Shown here one piece after another: positions 1 through 5,543 of a DNA stretch of 5,543 bases. The DNA lies in the NCBI GenBank assembly GCA_039934875.1, contig JBDTLH010000042.1, positions 1 to 5,543 on the forward strand, written 5' to 3'. Every line of letters starts with the position of its first letter. Positions within the stretch are counted from its first letter, which is position 1. The notes beneath the pieces were generated by a model that had not been told where the DNA came from, did not search any database, and saw only the letters and a list, made by a program, of their open reading frames with translations. This stretch comes from JBDTLH01 sp039934875 (GTDB lineage Bacteria; Acidobacteriota; Terriglobia; Terriglobales; Acidobacteriaceae). A program made the translations under genes and the position numbers.

Positions 1-2189
<2,189 letters not shown>

Positions 2190-2194
<5 letters not shown>

Positions 2195-2206
2195 TATCCC
2201 TTCCAC
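2190..2206 (-). promoter_or_regulatory. carA-carB stop/start overlap with ribosome-binding site
   Basis: On the minus strand the junction reads GGAAGGGATAATG. The TAA of carA and the ATG of carB share one A. A purine-rich AAGGG sits just before the start, inside the last codons of carA, and a further GGAGGAG lies slightly farther upstream. The arrangement is typical of translational coupling that keeps the two subunits in equal amounts. Confidence 0.7.
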
Positions 2207-3300
2207 TCCTCCATCATCGCAATGAAATCATTGAAGAGATAATGTGAATCGTGCGGTCCCGGCGCTGCCTCAGGATGATATTGCACGGTAAAGAGCGGCA
2301 GCGAGCGGTGGCGCATTCCTTCGAGGGTGCCATCGTTGAGGTCGATGTGCGTGAACTCCACCTCGCTCTCTTTGAGCGACGATGGATCAACCGCGAAGTT
2401 GTGATTGTGCGCGGTGATCTCGATCTTGCCGCTCTCCACGCATTTGACGGGATGGTTGCCACCGTGATGCCCGAACTTCAATTTGAAGGTCTTGCCGCCG
2501 AGGGCGAGTCCCACCAGTTGATGTCCCAGACAGATGCCGAAGATGGGCTTGCGCCCCAGCAGCTTGCGGATGCTCTCCTGCGCATAAGTCACCGGTTCGG
2601 GATCGCCCGGCCCATTCGATAGAAAGATTCCATCCGGTTTGAGCGCCAGCACATCTTCCGCCGATGTAGTCGCTGGAACCACGGTCACCCGGCACCCTTG
2701 GTTGTGCAGCATGCGCATGATGTTTCGTTTCATGCCGAAGTCATACGCCACCACATGCTTGTTGCAACTATGTCCAGGCTCGTGCTCCGCGCTCCAGTCA
2801 ATCACGCGCGAAGTGGTCACTACCTTCGCCAGGTCGGTGCCATCCATCTTCGGGACCGCCCGTGCCGCAGTGACCAATGCATCCGTATCTGTGATGGAGT
2901 CTGCCGTCTTAAGCACTCCGCGCAGCGCTCCTTGCGTGCGCAGGTGCCGCACCAGGGCGCGGGTGTCCACGTCTGAAATCACCGGCACACTGTGCCGTTC
3001 GAGATACTCATCCGCCACCTGCTCCGAACGCCAATTGGAGCTGACGGGCGAGAACTCGCGCACCACCAGCCCCTCGATATAAGGCCTTTTCGCCTCATCA
3101 TCCAAAGGAGTGGTGCCGTAATTCCCTATTTGAGGATTCGTAAGAACAACGATTTGCCCGGCATAGGAGGGGTCGGTGAATATTTCCTGATAACCGGTGA
3201 GAGAGGTATTAAAAACGACTTCGCCGCGGGATTCGCCTGGTGCGCCATAACCTTTGCCGCGGAAGACGCGTCCATCTTCCAGCGCAAGGACTGCTTGCAT
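2194..3300 (-). CDS. carA: Carbamoyl-phosphate synthetase small subunit, glutamine amidotransferase CarA
   Basis: CarA hydrolyses glutamine and channels ammonia to CarB. The gene is complete at 368 residues, close to the family norm (E. coli about 382). The N-terminal CPSase small-chain domain (about 1-140) shows LEDGRVFRG, VVFNTSLTGYQEI and DPSYAGQIV. The class I glutamine amidotransferase domain (about 182-365) shows FLSNGPGDP at 226-234, the nucleophile Cys257 in FGICLGHQ, FGHHGGNHPV at 276-285, and the His342/Glu344 pair in VQYHPEAAPGPHDSHY. The catalytic triad is therefore intact. The usual Gln before the conserved Asn-His (AQNH in E. coli) is His298 here (AHNH), a mild variation. GGAG lies 5 nt before the ATG and supports this start; that site sits in the last codons of the upstream gene, whose stop is 2 nt away. 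The carA stop TAA shares one base with the carB start, so carA and carB are almost certainly co-transcribed and translationally coupled. Confidence 0.98.
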
Positions 3301-3312
3301 GCTTACTCCGTA
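3295..3312 (-). promoter_or_regulatory. carA ribosome-binding site and coupled stop/start junction
   Basis: Read on the minus strand the junction is CGGAGTAAGCATG. The GGAG Shine-Dalgarno lies 5 nt before the carA ATG and overlaps the last Glu codon and TAA stop of the upstream small membrane-protein gene. Ribosomes finishing that gene would end on top of the carA initiation site, which points to translational coupling rather than independent initiation. This fixes the carA start and ties the upstream gene to the car operon. Confidence 0.7.
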
Positions 3313-3740
3313 GCGTGGATTTTATCGATTTTACCAGATTCCGCAGCCGCGAAATCTCTTCGATCACTGCCATCCGCGGGCAGGATTTCGTTCAACGCCC
3401 ATTCAATCCGCTTCACCGCCTCCGCTACCACTCCCGCGTATTCTTGGTTCTGCAGATTTTGCACATACACAATCGCTTGCAGGGCGTTGCGAATGTGATG
3501 ATTCATCTCGGCTATGACCTGTAACTGCCGCTCTAATCGCAGCCGCTTTTCCTCTGCGCGCAACGCAAATACCATATACACCACGCCGAAGGCGAGCGCC
3601 GCCAGTGCGTCTCCGCTAAGCATCAGGTCAATCCGGTTGATTCCCTCGCGGCCCAGCTTGAGGTCGGCGACAACGGTCAGCACGAATACTGCCACAGTAA
3701 CTAAAATCGAGCGTACGAGGGGATTGTTCGCGTACTTCAT
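3303..3740 (-). CDS. Small two-helix membrane protein with a histidine-kinase DHp-like hairpin and no ATPase domain
   Basis: I do not recognise a named gene. From the ATG at 3740 the product is 145 residues. Two hydrophobic segments are visible: roughly 7-27 (SILVTVAVFVLTVVADL) and 43-60 (ALAALAFGVVYMVFAL). A charged helix, AEEKRLRLERQLQ (about 62-74), follows. Next comes EMNHHIRNALQAI around 78-89, resembling the phosphoacceptor helix of sensor kinases with His81 and His82, then a second amphipathic helix, EYAGVVAEAVKRIEWALNEILP (split here as about 100-110 and 111-121). Together these resemble a DHp helical hairpin. No N, G1, F or G2 boxes of a HATPase domain follow; the protein ends after a short charged tail, 2 nt before carA. 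The frame also opens at an ATG at 3881 (192 residues), but that start lies inside tpiA on the other strand. I prefer 3740, which has AGAGAG 3 nt upstream. The function is unknown; a dimeric membrane adaptor or an orphan phosphoacceptor is conceivable. Confidence 0.65.
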   Translation of the reverse strand: MKYANNPLVRSILVTVAVFVLTVVADLKLGREGINRIDLMLSGDALAALAFGVVYMVFALRAEEKRLRLERQLQVIAEMNHHIRNALQAIVYVQNLQNQEYAGVVAEAVKRIEWALNEILPADGSDRRDFAAAESGKIDKIHATE

Positions 3741-3789
3741 CTGCTCTCTGACTGATAGAATATGCCACTTGGCAGGCCCGGTAACGCAA
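3741..3789. promoter_or_regulatory. Short divergent intergenic region between tpiA and the DHp-like/carAB genes
   Basis: Only about 49 bp separate the two preferred starts, so promoters for both directions must lie here or inside the neighbouring genes. On the plus strand TAGAAT at 3756-3761 is a plausible -10 for tpiA, giving a leader of roughly 20 nt; the matching -35 (TACTTC at 3733-3738, 17-bp spacing) is poor. On the minus strand TATTCT (3762-3757) with TTACCG (3784-3779, 16-bp spacing) is a weak candidate that would leave a leader of only about 10 nt. These are by-eye matches and none is strong. Confidence 0.35.
3763..3774. promoter_or_regulatory. Perfect inverted repeat TGCCA-CT-TGGCA, candidate operator
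   Basis: The sequence TGCCACTTGGCA is a palindrome with 5-bp arms and a 2-bp centre. It lies immediately downstream of the candidate tpiA -10 and upstream of the tpiA start, and also upstream of the leftward gene set. That position would suit a dimeric regulator acting on one or both directions. No regulator family is assigned. A 5-bp-arm palindrome can arise by chance, so this is a candidate only. Confidence 0.3.
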
Positions 3790-4548
3790 ATGTCCAGCAA
3801 AAAAATGATCACCGCAAACTGGAAGATGTACAAAACTACTTCCGCCGCTAAAGCATTCTTCGGGGCCTTTCTGCCGCTCATTCAGGGCCGCACGCACCCC
3901 GAAGATCAGGTCGTCGTCTGCCCCGGTTTTCCGCTGCTCTCCGTCTGCGCTGAGGCCATTCGCGGCTCCGGCGTCATGCTTGGCGCACAGGACCTCTTCT
4001 GGGAGGCGGAGGGCGCCTGGACCGGCGAGGTATCAGGCGAAATGCTCACCAGCGTGGGCTGTACTCACGTCCTCATCGGCCATAGCGAGCGCCGCCAGCA
4101 CTTTCACGAGACCAACCACTCGGTGAACAAGAAGCTCAAGGCGGCCCTGCAAGCTGGACTGCACGCCATTGTTTGCATCGGGGAATCGCTCAAGGAGCGC
4201 GAGTGCGACAGCACCGACTGGGTGCTCAAGCGGCAATATCTCGAAGGGTTCGAGGGCATCGAACCCGGCCAGATGCCTAGGATCAGCATTGCTTACGAGC
4301 CGTGCTGGGCGATAGGGACGGGACGCACCGCCACGCCCCAGATCGCTGCCGACGCACACGCCATCATCCGCGCTGAAATGGAAAGAAGCTTCGGCGAAGA
4401 GATCGCCCACAATGTTGAAATCCTCTACGGAGGCAGCGTCAGGCCCGACAACGCGCGCGCACTTATGTCAGAAGAAGAGATCGACGGGGCGCTCGTCGGC
4501 GGCGCCAGCCTGGACCCGCAATCATTCGCGGCGATTGTGAACTGGTAA
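3790..4548 (+). CDS. tpiA: Triose-phosphate isomerase
   Basis: TpiA interconverts dihydroxyacetone phosphate and glyceraldehyde 3-phosphate in glycolysis and gluconeogenesis; it is a cytoplasmic, normally homodimeric beta/alpha barrel. The product is 252 residues, the usual length. Catalytic residues are all present: Asn10 and Lys12 in TANWKM, His98 in IGHSERR (96-102), and Glu170 in AYEPCWAIGTG. Mobile loop 6 spans about 170-180, and the phosphate-gripping YGGSV (213-217) and GALVGGASL (233-241) are intact. Loop 6 reads PCW where PVW or PIW is more familiar, a small variation. The frame is open upstream to 3514, but that part overlaps the opposite-strand gene and does not look like TPI. ATG 3790 gives MSSKKMITANWK, the normal distance to the NWK motif; ATG 3805 is the alternative. 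No strong Shine-Dalgarno is seen at either. The stop abuts that of the convergent hpnE. Confidence 0.98.
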   Translation: MSSKKMITANWKMYKTTSAAKAFFGAFLPLIQGRTHPEDQVVVCPGFPLLSVCAEAIRGSGVMLGAQDLFWEAEGAWTGEVSGEMLTSVGCTHVLIGHSERRQHFHETNHSVNKKLKAALQAGLHAIVCIGESLKERECDSTDWVLKRQYLEGFEGIEPGQMPRISIAYEPCWAIGTGRTATPQIAADAHAIIRAEMERSFGEEIAHNVEILYGGSVRPDNARALMSEEEIDGALVGGASLDPQSFAAIVNW

Positions 4549-5543
4549 TCAACCGAACCAGCGCATGACGCCTTGCGCCGGCAGATCAGGGACCATGAAA
4601 CTTCTATCGGCAACCGCTTCCGCCGCCAGATAGCCGCTGCGTACCGCGCCTTCCATGGTTGCCGGCCATCCAGTCTCCGTCCAGTCTCCGGCAATGAAGA
4701 TGCGCGGGTCGGCAGTCGCCTGCTTCGGCCTGAACGCATCGCCTCCCGGCAACACGGAGTAGGTTGCATGCAACTCTTTCACCACAGTGGCCTTCTCCAG
4801 CCTGGCGTCGCAGACCGCGGGAAAGAACTCAGCCAGCTCTTTCACCGCCAGGTCGATGATTTCCTGCCGAGACAGGTCGATCAATTTCTTCGAGGCGCTT
4901 ACCACCACTTCCACGTAACTGCCGCTCTGCCCGCGCCCTGGCTGCAACACCGACTTATGAAACATCCACTGGATAGTGCGGTCGAGCAGCACAGCATGGG
5001 GAAGCTCGGTGATTCTTCGGTCAAACCACAGATGAATCCCCGTGATGGACGATGACTCCAAACGCGACAATCGAGATTGCAGCGCCGGTAGCAGTTTCCC
5101 CGCGGCCAGCCAGGGCGTGGCGACGATCACCGCGTCTGCCGCAACAGCCTCGCCGCTGCCGGACCCGAGCGTGAGCGTCACGCCATCGGCATGGGGCGCC
5201 ACCTGCTCCACCACAGTGCGCAATCGTACAGAGCCGCCGCGCGCTTCGATGTAAGACCTCGCCTTCGAATAGAGTTCGGTCAGGGGAACGGAAGGGACGC
5301 CCATCTTGCCCGCGTCCGCTGACTTTAGAAATGAATCGCGAAATACCAGCGAAGCATACCGCGCCGAGCAGCGATCGAGCTCTTCATTCAGTGCGCTGAC
5401 CAGCACAGGTTCCCAGAAGCGGTGGATGGCTCCTTCCGTTTGTCCATGCTCCCTCAACCATTGCAAAAAGCTATTGCCGTCATCTGCCAAAGGGCGGCGC
5501 ATCATCGCCGCGAGCCCACGAGCAATGGCTACTTTATCCGGCA
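4549..5543 (-). CDS. hpnE: Hydroxysqualene dehydroxylase HpnE (squalene-associated FAD-dependent desaturase), 5' end cut off by the window
   Basis: HpnE is a flavoprotein of the amine oxidase/phytoene desaturase family that reduces hydroxysqualene to squalene, the last step of the HpnC-HpnD-HpnE route that supplies hopanoid synthesis. About 331 residues are visible; the N-terminal part with the dinucleotide-binding GxGxxG motif, roughly 100 residues, lies beyond the right edge. The frame stays open through the edge (PDKVAIARGLAAMMRRPL), so the ATG at 5505 is internal, not the start. Counting from that Met, the family signature FWEPVLVSALNEE is at 30-42, RYASLVFRDSFL at 49-60, VIVATPW at 126-132, and the C-terminal flavin-contact motif GDWTETGWPATMEGAVRSG at 273-291. 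These motifs favour HpnE over carotenoid desaturases such as CrtI or a generic amine oxidase. It ends at a TGA directly abutting the tpiA stop. Partner genes hpnC and hpnD would be expected upstream, outside this window. Confidence 0.9.
   Translation of the reverse strand, partial: PDKVAIARGLAAMMRRPLADDGNSFLQWLREHGQTEGAIHRFWEPVLVSALNEELDRCSARYASLVFRDSFLKSADAGKMGVPSVPLTELYSKARSYIEARGGSVRLRTVVEQVAPHADGVTLTLGSGSGEAVAADAVIVATPWLAAGKLLPALQSRLSRLESSSITGIHLWFDRRITELPHAVLLDRTIQWMFHKSVLQPGRGQSGSYVEVVVSASKKLIDLSRQEIIDLAVKELAEFFPAVCDARLEKATVVKELHATYSVLPGGDAFRPKQATADPRIFIAGDWTETGWPATMEGAVRSGYLAAEAVADRSFMVPDLPAQGVMRWFG
4669..4690 (-). repeat. Perfect 11-bp tandem duplication inside hpnE
   Basis: On the minus strand CGGAGACTGGA occurs twice back to back. 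The 11-bp period is out of frame with the codons, so the two copies are read differently, together encoding the core of the conserved GDWTETGW flavin motif. Because the amino acids themselves are constrained, the repeat is probably a by-product of the motif rather than a functional element. Confidence 0.5.

Noticed and set aside
2251..3082. Plus-strand frames across carA
   Set aside because: They are antisense shadows of carA, with no recognisable domains.
3514..3789. Upstream extension of tpiA by 92 residues
   Set aside because: The added part is antisense to the DHp-like gene, is Ser/Arg/Thr-rich, and precedes the normal TPI N-terminus; known TPIs start near the NWK motif.
4540..4560. A terminator between tpiA and hpnE
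   Set aside because: The two stop codons abut and I see no hairpin with a T-run at the junction.
4573..5254. Plus-strand frames of 70-160 residues
   Set aside because: They are antisense to hpnE, which carries the full set of family motifs in the opposite frame.

Overview
The window reads as ordinary housekeeping chromosome from a moderately GC-rich bacterium. Three things suggest Acidobacteriota or a similar soil-type Gram-negative: a hopanoid/squalene gene (hpnE), a carAB pair, and a small membrane protein with an 'EMNHHIRNALQ' histidine-kinase-like helix. The phylum call is inference from recalled family resemblance, not a search. No mobile element, CRISPR array, tRNA or rRNA was seen, and no gene-free stretch exceeds 300 bases. 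The only real intergenic gap is about 49 bp.

Layout from left to right. Positions 1-2194 (minus) hold the first 731 codons of carB, the large subunit of carbamoyl-phosphate synthetase. I translated this stretch codon by codon and it is open throughout; it runs off the left edge. Positions 2194-3300 (minus) hold complete carA, the glutamine amidotransferase subunit, whose stop overlaps the carB start by one base (TAATG). Positions 3303-3740 (minus) hold a small two-helix membrane protein with a histidine-kinase dimerisation-like hairpin but no ATPase domain, ending 2 nt before carA. On the opposite strand, 3790-4548 (plus) is complete tpiA, triose-phosphate isomerase. Its stop directly abuts the stop of a convergent gene at 4549-5543 (minus), the C-terminal three quarters of hpnE, which runs off the right edge.

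Transcription probably works as follows. A compact divergent region (3741-3789) with a perfect 12-bp palindrome separates tpiA from the leftward set (DHp-like gene, carA, carB). The leftward genes look translationally coupled and make carbamoyl phosphate for pyrimidine and arginine synthesis. tpiA serves glycolysis/gluconeogenesis. hpnE belongs to the HpnC-HpnD-HpnE route from farnesyl diphosphate to squalene, and hpnC/hpnD would be expected beyond the right edge. The least explained item is the DHp-only membrane protein coupled to carAB. No clearly new multi-gene system is visible.
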